Below are positions 11,601-21,920 of a DNA stretch of 64,000 nt, one piece after another. Made by a program: the position numbers and the translations under genes. Location of the stretch: positions 27,773,686 through 27,837,685 of the forward strand of contig OZ022261.1 in assembly GCA_963978905.1 (NCBI GenBank). Direction: 5' to 3'. Positions within the stretch are counted from its first letter, which is position 1, and every line of letters begins with the position of its first letter. The notes beneath the pieces were generated by a model. That model saw only the letters and a program-made list of their open reading frames with translations. It had not been told where the DNA came from and did not search any database. The stretch is from Trichostrongylus colubriformis (Eukaryota > Nematoda > Chromadorea > Rhabditida > Trichostrongylidae).

Positions 11601-14600
11601 TACCGTACAAGTACCTACACCGCAGACCACCTGCTGGTTACGATGTCAAGGAATTCATGGTTCAAACGAGTGAGTATAAAAAACTCGGCATCAATCTGCA
11701 GTTTTTCGTCGATTGTAATGGGTGAGTTTTATTTCAGCTCTCACTCTCGATACAACAACGTAGGAGGTCACCGAAGACTCGGCTTTTAATCTGTCCCGGC
11801 CAATTTATTCACCCCTACAATGAGTCATTTTGGTTTTAGAATATTCTAAATCAAAGGTATCGCAGGAACGACCGCATCAGCTAAATGAATTTTTAATCAC
11901 ATCGGTAATGCCCAGCCCGGAGAAAGTGGTGGCTCAGCTTGGCCAGAGCCTTTGAGAAGTCACAGACTTTCATATTTGGCAGATTTCGTGTTTACATTTC
12001 GATCATATATTTCAGAAAGGAGACCGAAACGAAGCAATGTAATATAATGAAAGAAGGCCAAAAAACTAACTTCAAAATCAAGGTGAGGTGAAGCACGCAA
12101 ATATTCTTAAAAACATTGGCCTGGGACTTTTTGTATCAGAGTTGTCCAGGTAAAACAATTGCGAAGTTATTAAAAACTCGCTCAAAGCATTCGGAAGGCA
12201 ACCCTCGTGCGAAGTGCATGGACGATCTTCTTGGGGTATTCTTGAAGCTTGCTCTGCTTAATCTGGACCATCTTTCGTGTTAAATTAGAAATCAATGGTA
12301 TACCAGCATTTTTTGAACACAGGTGGCGCACATATTAACGACCCATTGCGCTTGTTTGCGGTCAGTGGGCGGGGTCTGTGAAATGGGCTGTATTTGTGAG
12401 ACCTAATCGCTTAGTCACTGTAAGCCTTAGTGCAGCACGTGTTTTATCGTGGGGACCAAATACATCATATCTATACGGACATGCACAATTTCCAGAAATG
12501 TAGAGAAAGCCGTTAGCAGGATCGGTGTATTCATGCAGATTGTACGTTGGATTCTCAAAATATCTGAAAGAGACTTTCGTAGCTTTCATAAAACGGACGA
12601 GGTTGTGCAACATAATTACAGTGTTGATCACAGAAGCGGAAGTCGTCAGTAGACTTCTCTAGCGACTAACTAATCGATAATCACATAGCGTGCCAGTCGA
12701 ATAGCCAATGACTGGTCACTGGCTTTGCCCAAAGCAGTGAAGTGGTGATTTTTGAAAAACATTCTGATTCGGCTTGTAACTTGTATCCGGCCTTAATGTG
12801 ACCCGTGAACCATGAGGAGTGTCCTATTCGTGGAAACAAAACGCTATAAATCATTCAATTCTGTGACGCAAGCGCCAGGTGGTTTCGCGCGAAGGGCATA
12901 TCATATTCCCCTTTTACGGGTCAGATTACACAAGTTTCAAGCCAATTCAGGATTTTTCTTTAATCACCTCTTCCACCGTTCCAAAATGCAAATGTGTGTT
13001 AGGACTGTCCATATAGGTCAGCCCACCACGGAAACTGCGTTGCCGCGCTCGCCAAGTGCCTTGGTGGATCAATTATGAATTGGCAGCTCGCTAGGAGGTG
13101 CGACCGCCGCGTGACCTGACCCAGATCCTCACTGACAGTCCTGACGCACAACCTCGAACGTGAGCCCGTGAAGGTGCTTCGAGCAATTTGATCCGATACA
13201 TTTATAAAGTGATGTGCCTGCCCCCTTTCCTCTTTCTTTTCCATGACATCACGAAGCCAGGACCTTCTGTGGACGCTTGCTATGGAACGCTGTTCGATTA
13301 CGCTAAGTTTGCTTCGTAGTCGCTGCCACGCTGCTGCTCGAAACAGACATGAATCATTTTCTTTTCGGTGATGAATGACGCAGTGGCTTTCAATCAGTAC
13401 TGAATGTTCGCGATGAAATGTGGCTACAGCACCTTTTCCAGTGGTTTTCGAAAAGTCTTTAAAGATAACAGTACACTACTGCTCGCTATCGATCACCAAT
13501 TCTCATCGTCATGATAGTACTACGTTTACGTGGATGTGAATTATTATCCCTATAGTATCGCCGCATCCTATCAAACAAAGCGCACTGGTTTCCGTCGCGT
13601 CTATCCGAATATTTCGACCAGTGTGGCGTAAATGGAGTGTGGGACGGGACACTCGAATCGGGTCAACGCGTCACGTTGTTTGGGTCACCGCGCGCGACGA
13701 TTGTCTCTGCGAATTAGCCGCACGCGAAAAACATGACCGCTTAAAGGTACGGTGACTTTGACTCAGTTTGAATGTCCTGTATACACCTTATAAATTGAAG
13801 TCTCATGATATGGGACACACAGGAGTGCACCTTGCTGAGGGCCAAATTGTCCAGTACATGTTTGCTTCAGGAATTGTGGTAAAACTACTGCAATCGAGGA
13901 ACCCTATCCCTTAGTAAGGGCTCGTTGTGAAAAGCGACGGTTAAAAAATGATACTAGCGCGGTTCACGCTTCTGTGCTATACATATTAAGTGGAAGTAAC
14001 TGCGATAATTTGCTCGAGCGTTGCAAGGGAAATGATGAATGGCGAAAAAAGAGAAAAAGAAAAAAGTGGTGCAGAATCAGGCGCCTAAGCTATTTGGCGC
14101 CGCGAACATCTAAACTTTGAAATTTTTGAAAGAAACACTGGCCAATTTTTAATGAAGCCTTCCAAGATTCACGATCTTATTTATTCGAGGCTAACCTTTC
14201 GGCGTCTTCGCCTTTTTCAGAGCATTGGTATTTTGCGACCGGGGCGCAAGATGGATCACCAATAGGACAACTTTCAGTAGACTCGTTAATAGTTATGGAC
14301 AGTGCATCTATGCCAAAAAAGAGTCGAACATGGGATATTCTAAAAAGAGAAAGAAACATTGTCCATAACTGGAATCGTCGCCTCTGTTTGAATAGTTCCG
14401 AGTTTTAATCTGCGATTTTTCAAAGTTGTAGGTCACCTTAATGGACTGCCGTGACGGTGCTGACATCGCCATTTCTGTTGGAGTGTACGGCTACACGACC
14501 GTCTCTGCACTATACATCACACCCTTATGCGGCTGTGAATGCGAGAAACCTAATCAGCAGGTGCGGTTAATTTATTGAAATTTGCAATGATAATTACAGT

Positions 14601-17600
14601 GTATATTCAATGTATTTATTAAAAATTTATTAAAAATGTAGGAGAAGAATTCACCCTTGTGTCACCAACATGGAAATCTGATTTGTGGCCAATGTGTTTG
14701 TGAACCGACCCGAGGAGGAGATCGATGTGAATGCCCATTGGCCAGCTATGGAGTGAAGAATGCGCTCGAATTGGAAGACCGATGCCGAGAGTAAGTCACC
14801 TTTTATTCATCTGCTATTTCCCTATTGAATCGAGGTGGAGCAAATTCCGATTTCAGGAAACCTGGTGCTCCTATCTGTTCTGGTCAAGGTATGTGCAGAT
14901 GTGGACAATGCCAATGCAAATTGCAGACGGTGAGCAATTTGATTTGGTTTGTTTGGTGGTCGTGGTCATGGTCTAAAACAGATTCCCCCGTTCTGATTAC
15001 TATTTGTATTTTTACTAGCCCAAAAAGTGCCTAGTCAGTATCAGTTACGTGGGTGAGGTATGAAAGCTCCAGACATGATAGCTGTTGACAGTTGAAAGTA
15101 AAAGATCTGTTTTTATAATTCAATTGCCTTTGCTCCAAGGAAAAAAATGACACGAAATTAACACTCAGAGTTTTCCATAATATCTTTCGAGCAAAGCCTA
15201 TTTGACCACGCCGTGCTTCCTATCCGTGGCTTGGAAACGCTAAGGCAGAGATGTTAAGCGTGTGCGCTTTATTTTTTGGAAAAATTGTGCTGCTTTTTAT
15301 TGCATGATCATTATAAGGCACCGTCGCTAGTAAACGAAATGAGAACTGAGACGATATATACACTGTAACCGGGCATTCTAGTCTGGAATAGATGGTTCTC
15401 ATGGCACTCCCTTTGAAAAGGCGTATTCACGCTTTATCGTGAACTCGCAGCGCTGCCATAGACGCTGCCTCGCATTCGCTGGGCTGGTTGCTGCGAGGGC
15501 GGGACAGCCCTCACGGCTGACTGACTAGGCTGCTTCCCCGACTACATCCACCCTTCAGCGGATAAGTGATGTACAGGGAACGGTAGGAAAAGTGTGAGGA
15601 GGAGTGTATTCGGGCTCTCTTTTCCGGTTTTTGACTGCTTTATTCTGTCCTTTCTCTACTTTTCAATGGAAAACCTCAACTTTCATCCTTCGCAATCTGC
15701 CTAAGTGGTCCCTTTCTAGGCATCTCTTCTCATATTTCCCGTTCTAGTAGAAAGGATGGTATAGTGATTAGAGCTGATGCCTAGAAACTATACGTCTCGT
15801 GGAATCCACCACGGCTTCGTGAAAATATGACGCGCGACGCCGCCTCATCTCCTCTTGCACCGCACTTTATACCGCATAGTGTAATCTTGCTTCCCATCCT
15901 AAGATTAGGTTTCTGTCACTGCGCTTCCCTCAGTGACCAGACACAAATCGAATGTTATTGCTCTCCTGTAGTCCATTTAAGGACCATAGCATTGCTCTTC
16001 GACCAAACCTCAAAGACGGTACGCACCTCAGAGACCCCAAAGAGTAGAAAAGGAGCAACCCTTGCGTCTGATCACCTTTTATACTCATCAGACGATTGGC
16101 AGTTCTCGTGAAATTACGTTTATGAGCCAGCCTGCCTGTGTACATACAGTCCATTTCCCGACGGCTGGCAGGGCGTGGCCTACGAACTTGGGTGAGTGGC
16201 GAGAGTGAGAGTACGTGGCGAGAGTTGGAATGTGTGGCGGGGTGGGAGAGATCGATACACGTTCATCCAAGTCCGTAGGCCTCGCCCTGCCAGGCGTTGG
16301 GAAATGAACTGTATTTGTATTTAGGTCGTAGGTTTAGGCCTGTCTCAAGTAGGTATGCATCCTAGTGCTTGCATATTCTATTTCGAACAGGGACAGCAGA
16401 CTGTCTGACCTCATTCTCCGTTTCTGATCCACATTCTTAATGATTTCTCGGGTTCTTAGTCTTACCTCGTAGGAGGAAGCAATGAGCTCTGAAAAGAACG
16501 AGGTGTGAATGGTGTAATATATCGAATTTCTTTTCTGTCACAACACAGCATAATTTTTCTCCAACAATTTGCGATGCTACATGTGCTATGTAAGAAGTGA
16601 GCTGTGTTGCATCATGCTCTGGAACAATCAGGCCATGGAACCAGTAATAAATTGATGACCCCTCCTACGCCACCTCTTACAACGAACCAGCTAAGCTTGT
16701 ACATCAGGGGGTAGCTATGACAACTACTGAATTGTAACACAGAGTCCCATCGATCGATGTTATGACAGGCCATTCTTGAGGACTTTAGCTCGTCGAGGAA
16801 AAACTCGCTTCCAGCCCAGTTGTGAATGGTGCGGGGAGTGATGGGCAATGCCCAACCATCATAAACCTTTTTGTCTTACTTCTGCCCCATGTCTTATAAT
16901 CTAAATGATTTTCCCACTTGTTACATTTTTTCAAATCATCTATACGGCATCTATACGGGATTTTGATTGAGCACAATTTTTCGTGAAGGCCGGGGTTGTG
17001 GGGGTGTATCAGAGGCTTCGATTGGTTATGAGGCAACCTGAATTCTTTGGCCTGCATCTCCACCCAGCCTGTGAGAGTGCACACGGAATACAACTGCTAA
17101 CTCAGTACCAGCGAGGGAGGTGCAGGTCAAGACACTCGATATGAGTCATCGCGCCTCGCAAAATGCTTCACCGCGCGACAAGTGTCTTACTGCTTCGTTT
17201 GTAAAATAACCGCGCGCAGAGACAAATAACTGCGACTTGACCTGAATCGAAAGAGCTGGCCTGCATCCTAATCCAAGCAAAAAGGAGATAGAATTCCTCT
17301 AATGAGTGGGCCAGAGGATAAACGAGGCGCGGCTACGTAGCCGAGGGTTGAATGGAAAAACAGTGCCTGTGCATTGACTTGTTACCGCAGTTCATTGCAT
17401 GTAGAGGCCGAATCCTCTGCTTTCTATGGTCCCACCATTCATTAGTGCCGTAACAGATTAGCGGTCGATTCTGTCAGTGCGATCATTCATCGTGTCCTAC
17501 TGGAGCCGATGGACGACAGTGCAGTGGAAATGGTGTCTGCGAATGTGGAACTTGCAGGTGAGAATGTTTATCAACATTTTCTCACAATATGCACGTCAAC

Positions 17601-19391
17601 GAATGATTATTTATCATTTAATGCGTTCAGATGTGAAGAAGGATGGGAACGAGAAGACTGTTCATGTAGCACGGACAAAGGCCCATGCATGGAAGGCGGA
17701 GTATGTTTACCTAATTGTCCCGAATCGTAGGACCTCATTAAGAGTGCCTAGGTTTTTTTACTGCAAGTATATTTCTGATCCGACTTCCAAAATATTTTTA
17801 CTCGATATTTAGAACTGAAATCGAAATTGTTCACTTGATACTGAATTCATTGGAATTCAAAACCAAAGAAAAAACAATTAATTTGATTTGAGAATGGCAA
17901 GTCCGTTTGGAGCCAAAAATGCTCTCATTCTCCTTGATGCATGAAGAGAGCAGTAGCGAGTTTTGTTTGGTCACCCGCTGAAAATGAAAACACTGGTGCT
18001 AGGGATTGCGACAGTGATGGAAAAACTGATAGATACCAAGAATCGGTGCACTCTCTACTCTACTCGAATGGACGAGTTTGCGGTGCCGTGCTCTACTGAG
18101 TATCGACCGTACGCATCCGGTTCTATCATTCGTGGCAGCGGTATGCAGCCAAATGAGGCGCCCGCTCGTAGGAGGAGCCTGCACTTGTGTACCTGGGTGC
18201 ACAACGAAAGACGTTGTGGACGCTGCAGCACGTCCCTTGCAAATTCCACACACCACCTTTCTGGATCCCTGGTTATTCATTTCAATTTTTTTCCGAAATT
18301 TTAACTATCTCTTCTCCTCCGTTCAGGTATTGTTCAATATTCCGTTCCTCCATTTTTAAGCTAATTGCTGTTTTTCAGTTGAATTCCCTCCTCAGCACCC
18401 CTCCTAAAGCTTCTCTAGTCATAGAAAATTGATGACAAAATCATTTCAAAAATGTTATGCGTTATTTGTTATTGATTTCTCTGTAGACCGAATGTTCTGG
18501 CAATGGTCACTGTGAATGCGGAAAATGTGTCTGCGATGAAGGCTTTAATGGAGCCACTTGTGGCATAGCCGACGAGGTGACTTGTACGGGCATCATGTCG
18601 TGAAATTGTAGTAGTAGTAGTGCAGTAGTGTTAGAAAACTGCTTAGTCATGCTAACAGGTAGTAATTCCCAACAAAAAAAATCATTTAACACTCATAGCA
18701 TCTAGCATTCTGTGTTTGTTCTGGAATATTCTGATACATCGAGAGTGGTCTGTAATTTGAGGTTCCGACCGCTGCACCAACGGAACCAGAGGAACCAACA
18801 GCCGAAGAGGAGCCGATGGAGCCTGAGCCTGAGCCTACAGAGAACGAAGAAAAGGCTGATGAAGTGGTATATATCTGCTTTTTTTTGGAGCACATGTTCT
18901 GTTGAAGCCACACCTGGCTATAATTAGATTAGTCGACACACCTTTTTGGGGGATAGATCATAGGGGGAGTGTACAGGTAGTACCTTTTTGCCCCATCACG
19001 GGGCTACACCCGCTCGAACACCACGGCACCCACATGAGCCCCCTTGTGGTCAGCTGTGTTAAAAGGGCGTGGTTAGCTCTGGCTCAAGAGGGTGTGACGC
19101 CGTTATGGCCCATGGTGGCAGCACAAAAAAAGGTGCAAGTTTGATAGATATCCAAGATCTACCATCCCAAGTAGGTAGATCCACCAATGTTGAAAAATAT
19201 TGAGAGGGTCATTACAGGCTGAAGCTGACGACAAAATCGACGCCGAAGTAACTGATGATACAGCTTCGGAAGTAACCGAAAGTGGCAATTCAGTACCTGC
19301 AGCCGAACCTAGCACTCCAGAAGAAGCAAAGGCTTCGCCAGCTTCTATCAAGTCATTCCTCTTTGTAATCATTGCATCTATGCTCATCTAG
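8507..19391 (+). CDS. Integrin-beta-like surface protein lacking the betaI domain and cytoplasmic tail (13 exons, 5' end incomplete)
   Basis: Exons are 8507-8610, 10072-10179, 10885-10966, 11586-11721, 12016-12082, 14432-14560, 14642-14790, 14857-14929, 17457-17557, 17631-17700, 18487-18576, 18762-18866 and 19218-19391. All have AG/GT borders and consecutive phases match throughout, giving 462 residues plus an unresolved signal-peptide exon. Domains in order (counting from the first codon, which is completed by the 8507 exon) are: PSI about 1-60; hybrid domain about 85-205; four I-EGF modules with CxCGxCxC-type cores about 207-370; acidic E/P-rich stalk about 371-440; hydrophobic C-terminus about 448-462. 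In integrin beta subunits the betaI domain is inserted in the hybrid domain; here it is missing, as are the beta-tail domain, a long membrane helix, and a cytoplasmic NPxY tail. The predicted role is as an extracellular, probably GPI-anchored integrin-family protein unable to bind ligand through a MIDAS or signal through talin. Family membership is strong; anchoring is inference. Confidence 0.85.
9599..10008. repeat. Foldback repeat, AAAGGAATCGTCC family, copy 2
   Basis: The ends TCGTCCACGGAAAAATGAGT and ACTCATTTTTCCTTGGACGA are near-perfect inverted copies, and the middle is GC-rich. This is the most intact copy of the family in the window and lies in an intron of the integrin-beta-like gene. 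Confidence 0.75.
10072..10179 (+). CDS. Integrin-beta-like gene: end of PSI domain
   Basis: This 36-codon exon (TTTCAG acceptor, GTACGT donor, phase 0 to 0) reads HSSEQKRC...ETCNPSYVYSP. The two cysteines fit the later part of the PSI domain, where integrin beta chains read RCDTRxxLxxxGC. It sits immediately after the TTAA-flanked foldback element at 9599-10008, so the repeat is intronic. Confidence 0.8.
10885..10966 (+). CDS. Integrin-beta-like gene: N-terminal strand of hybrid domain
   Basis: The exon follows ATTGCAG and ends before GTAGGT, phase 0 to 1. It encodes VQLEPQQVVLRMKP followed by a split Gly. This is the typical start of the integrin-beta hybrid domain (QPQKVxLxLRPG). Confidence 0.85.
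11586..11721 (+). CDS. Integrin-beta-like gene: fused hybrid-domain exon at the missing betaI site
   Basis: The acceptor is TTTCCAAG and the donor GTGAGT, phase 1 to 2. The first part, DTLTVPYKY...PPAGYDVKEFMV, corresponds to the strand before betaI in integrins (xFxVxYRRAxGYPVDLYYLMD). The second part, YKKLGINLQFFVDCNG, corresponds to the strand right after betaI (LSEGVxISYxxYCxNG). About 240 residues of betaI are therefore absent with the hybrid fold kept. A donor-like GTGAGT and a downstream CTGCAG 32 bases apart lie inside the exon, but splicing them would be too short and would break the frame. Confidence 0.85.
12016..12082 (+). CDS. Integrin-beta-like gene: hybrid-domain exon (CNIMKEGQKTNFKI)
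   Basis: A 67-base exon (TTTCAG acceptor, GTGAGG donor, phase 2 to 0). It encodes TKQCNIMKEGQKTNFKIK, matching the integrin hybrid strand xxCxNIxxGxxVxFxIxV, whose Cys pairs with the Cys in the preceding exon. Confidence 0.82.
12083..14176 (+). other. Intron of the integrin-beta-like gene
   Basis: No betaI-type segment was seen here. The minus-strand frame at 12362-12631 (89 codons) has no recognisable domain and sits beside a GTGGGCGG block that looks repeat-derived. Confidence 0.6.
14177..14342 (-). CDS. Candidate antisense exon inside an intron of the integrin-beta-like gene
   Basis: A TTCTCTTTTTAG acceptor on the minus strand opens a frame of about 55 codons to a TAA at 14177, containing NESTESCPIGDPSCAPVAKY. 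It could be the last exon of a small nested antisense gene. No partner exon or family was identified. Confidence 0.18.
14432..14560 (+). CDS. Integrin-beta-like gene: end of hybrid domain and CECE linker
   Basis: This 43-codon exon (GTTGTAG acceptor, GTGCGG donor, phase 0 to 0) encodes VTLMDCRDGADIAISVGVYG and later CGCECEKPNQQ. The latter is the conserved integrin transition from hybrid domain to I-EGF1 (CxCxCE). Confidence 0.85.
14642..14790 (+). CDS. Integrin-beta-like gene: I-EGF1 exon
   Basis: The acceptor is ATGTAG and the donor GTAAGT, phase 0 to 2. It encodes CHQHGNLICGQCVCEP and GGDRCEC, the standard integrin I-EGF1 pattern (CHxxGxxxCGxCxCxxGxxGxxCEC), and runs into the start of I-EGF2. 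Confidence 0.87.
14857..14929 (+). CDS. Integrin-beta-like gene: I-EGF2 core exon
   Basis: The acceptor is TTTCAG and the donor GTGAGC, phase 2 to 0. It encodes PICSGQGMCRCGQCQC, the CSGxGxCxCGxCxC core of an integrin EGF module. It joins in frame to ISGRFCQC in the next exon, which completes I-EGF2. Confidence 0.87.
15757..15820 (+). repeat. Weak tRNA-like fragment
   Basis: TGGTATAGTGATTAGAG resembles an A box, and GTGGAATCCACCAC lies where a T-arm would be. No acceptor stem or discriminator could be drawn, so this is not called a tRNA gene. Confidence 0.25.
16145..16313. repeat. CTGGCAGGGCG foldback element, copy 2
   Basis: ACAGTCCATTTCCCGACGG / CTGGCAGGGCGTGGCC on the left is matched by CTCGCCCTGCCAGGCG...GAACTGT on the right. 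It lies in the largest intron of the integrin-beta-like gene. Confidence 0.75.
17457..17557 (+). CDS. Integrin-beta-like gene: I-EGF2/I-EGF3 exon
   Basis: The exon follows TAACAG and ends before GTGAGA, phase 0 to 2. It encodes GRFCQCDHSSCP, then QCSGNGVCECGTC, typical of integrin I-EGF3 (YCECDxxxCxxxxxxxCSGxGxCxCGxCxC). The preceding 2.5-kb intron carries a foldback repeat (16145-16313). Confidence 0.87.
17631..17700 (+). CDS. Integrin-beta-like gene: I-EGF3/I-EGF4 junction exon
   Basis: The acceptor is GTTCAG and the donor GTATGT, phase 2 to 0. It encodes CEEGWEREDCSCSTDKGPCM, matching the end of I-EGF3 and the CxCSTDxxxC start of I-EGF4. Confidence 0.87.
18487..18576 (+). CDS. Integrin-beta-like gene: I-EGF4 core exon
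   Basis: This 30-codon exon (CTGTAG acceptor, GTGACT donor, phase 0 to 0) encodes TECSGNGHCECGKCVC and GFNGATC. It is the last I-EGF module. In integrins the beta-tail domain would follow, but here it does not. Confidence 0.87.
18762..18866 (+). CDS. Integrin-beta-like gene: acidic Pro/Glu stalk exon
   Basis: This 35-codon exon is in frame with its neighbours (weak acceptor TTTGAG, donor GTATAT, phase 0 to 0). It reads almost only P, E, T and A, with EPMEPEPEP in the middle. This looks like an extended membrane-proximal stalk. It is not an integrin domain. Confidence 0.7.
19218..19391 (+). CDS. Integrin-beta-like gene: last exon with GPI-like C-terminal signal
   Basis: The acceptor is ATTACAG. 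The 57 codons continue the acidic stalk (AEADDKIDAEVTDD) and end KASPASIKSFLFVIIASMLI followed by TAG. The ending has small residues, a short spacer and about 11 hydrophobic residues with nothing charged after them. That is the layout of a GPI-attachment signal; a single-pass anchor without a tail is the alternative. No NPxY tail is present. An AATAAA at 19834-19839 could serve the 3' UTR. Confidence 0.8.
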   Translation, partial: AEADDKIDAEVTDDTASEVTESGNSVPAAEPSTPEEAKASPASIKSFLFVIIASMLI

Positions 19392-21037
19392 ATTCAAAAA
19401 TTGCGCCATTAGCTGTAGTGGGAGTTTAATTATGGCCGACATGTTGTGCGTTGAATTAACAATCAATCTTGCAGAATTTAAATCCATATTCTATTCCTTC
19501 CCTTCGAATATGCACGTAGTGCTGGCTAGAACGAGTGCCTTTCATGTCAACTGTCATACCTCGCGAATTCAGTTGATGCCGTTCATTTTCACGGTTTTTG
19601 TCACTTGATACGTCGATGTGGACGGTAGGGGAGAACAGAACGTTTTCCCATGAAATACGTCAAATATTATCGTGCCATGCCTCATATGGCCAATTAATTT
19701 CATCGACCCCCAAGTGATGTAGGTGCTGAGAGAACGGCTGCTCAGCTCATAAACGGTGTTCCATTGGTACACGACGAAGCCGTTGTCATCTTCATACTGT
19801 TTTGTATATAAATATCTGCTCACTTTTCACCACAATAAAATTTCAAAAATGTTTTTGCTTTGTTTCTTGTTCATTAGACCAGTCGCAGTCTACTGCTGAT
19901 CATTGGGGTGAAGATGAGATGAGATGTGGAAATTTCCGATTACTAAGCACTGAACCCTTACCTAAAGAAGATCACCGCCTGAGTACCCGAAGTACGGTAT
20001 CCTGACATAGGCGCGACGTTTTACTCTGCTGTTTACGGGCATTTTTGAAGATATCGGAAGAGTAATTTCGGTAGTTTTTCAGCTATGAGAGCCAGTCGCA
20101 GTACAAGTAGAGAACGAATGGGGTGAAATGGTGAAAAACCAGCAGATCATCTTCTCCTATCCTATCAGTGATACTCATGGACAGGGCACTCCTAGAAAAA
20201 TAGCCGCTTAGTACGACCCCCTTCTCTATGAGGGAACCAAGTGCAACTCTCCTCTCCCCACCTTTTTTTACCTCTACAATACCAATAACTGTTGCCGGAT
20301 CGTATAGTTGCAACATGTTTCATTGCTATGTATCTCAATCCTCAAACTGCTCTATTTTTGACCTCAATTGTATTCAAAGTTAAGATTCTACTGTTTATCA
20401 TTGACCTAGCATATACGACCCCCCCCCACACTTCCTGTTCGGTCAAGTACGACCCTCCAGTCGAGGAATCCTCGACTCCCGGTGTACCCTGCTCTTCAAT
20501 GACGGGTTTTCACGCACTCTACATCATTGGAGGAGTGAGGCAAAGATCATGACCATTGCTCCACCCCCACAGCAGTCAGCGCACCAGGGCGCAACGGTAC
20601 AACGGTGCATATGTGCAACGGTAACGGTGATAGGGAGCCAAAGGATAGCCTTCCAACGAGATTTGCACTACAATCCGTGAACACTTGCGTTTATTTACGG
20701 GGAATATGTTTTCCTCGTCCTTACCACGCTAGTTACCCTGTCCGCGGCACTTAAAAACTAAGGTCAATATGCAGAAAAGAGATGGCCTATGTAACAGTAC
20801 TACTTTAAAAGGGATGTGCTACTTTGTACAGAATACTCGTTAGCACCTTTATCTTGCTCCTAGCCCACACGGACCTTGCTTAGTTGGCTGCTCTCCTCGC
20901 TGATCTCTTTCTACAAGATCGGGAATGAAACTGGAGAAACCTGTATTGAATAACTGTTGAGATTGACAAAAGTGGCACTTAGCTCTACACAGAAAACTGA
21001 TTAGCGGCAAATGAATGATTCTATCACTCAGATTATA
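19392..21037. other. 3' UTR and intergenic DNA downstream of the integrin-beta-like gene
   Basis: AATAAA at 19834-19839 is the first good polyadenylation signal. The C-rich repeat (20280-20520) follows, and nothing else is recognised. Confidence 0.5.
20280..20520. repeat. Repeat with CGACCCCCCC motif
   Basis: The left part GTTGCCGGATCGTATAGTTG recurs at about 46038. The right part (CGACCCCCCCCC, GTCGAGGAATCCTCGACTCC, GGTGTACCCTG) recurs at 2955-3000 and 46277-46335. Confidence 0.5.
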
Positions 21038-21920
21038 TTAGGTTGTAAGGAACGTTTTGGCCGGTTTTTAAAATTTAACTTCGGGAGACCATAATTCGGC
21101 TCAGAGTGCATCTTTTCTCACAGAATGAGCGCCATTTGATTCGCTATACTCTTGTCAACATTATGCATACCTATATATCTCAATTTGACGAAGGGCTGAT
21201 GATTCATATTGCGCGAAATGAAAAAAGGCGACCCCAAATTGCCACTCTTTCTGAACACACTGCTACTGACGGAGTGTCTAGATGTTTGGGAAAGTGGGGC
21301 TTAGTTAGCGCTAGATCTCGTGTATATGATGAACAAGTGAGGGCTTCAGCCTGCACTGCTTCAATCACTGGAAGAGGATTTGTGAAAAATGCACTTGCGC
21401 ATTGCCGTGAGGGGTCCCACGGCACCAATTTTTTGGATTTTTCCAAAAAGGCTTTTTGAGGTGGTCAACTAAGTCTGCTTGTTGAGGTCAATAATTGTGG
21501 ATATCCCCTGCAAATATGGACGCTCATCGCCTTCTGCCGTTTTAGTTAAAGCGATTTAATCAGTTGAAAATCCAAGCAGCTCGTTCTCATTTATGCACTT
21601 CTGAGACCATAGACAAAGTGTCCTATCCACTCTTCACCCCCTCCTCTTGCAGTATATTTGTGGTCCTCTACGCTGGGACTCGGCTAAACAAGAACTCGTG
21701 AAGTGAAGTCATCTTAAATGTGCCATTTTCGCAGTCCTTTAAAGTTCCCCTAATAATTCGAGAACCTTGTGGCATTCCAAATAGAACATATATTTAAAAA
21801 GAGCAAATTTTTGTCAATCTAAGGAGCACAATATGTCAGCTGATTCATGTTGACGCGCTCTGATATTTGAATTTATCTTGTGAACGCGAAAAAACGGCCA
21901 GAACTTTCCTTGCAACCTAA
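21038..21920. mobile_element. Non-autonomous mariner-like element
   Basis: An 883-bp segment is bounded by TTAGGTTGTAAGGAACGTTT on the left and the complement of TTAGGTTGCAAGGAAAGTTC on the right, with TA on both sides. No transposase was recognised inside; the 118-codon open frame at 21106-21459 matches nothing I know. A solitary right-end copy is visible near 36090-36117. Confidence 0.7.

Noticed and set aside
12362..12631. An 89-codon minus-strand frame in an intron
   Set aside because: Its end abuts a GTGGGCGG repeat-like block. No acceptor or family was found.
17477..17812. A 111-codon + strand frame across I-EGF exons
   Set aside because: It is in the wrong frame. The supported exons 17457-17557 and 17631-17700 read as cysteine-rich I-EGF sequence in other frames.
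17963..18359. Extra coding exon between the I-EGF3/4 junction and I-EGF4 core
   Set aside because: Some frames look protein-like, but the I-EGF4 module is complete without it and no in-frame acceptor/donor pair with correct phase was found.
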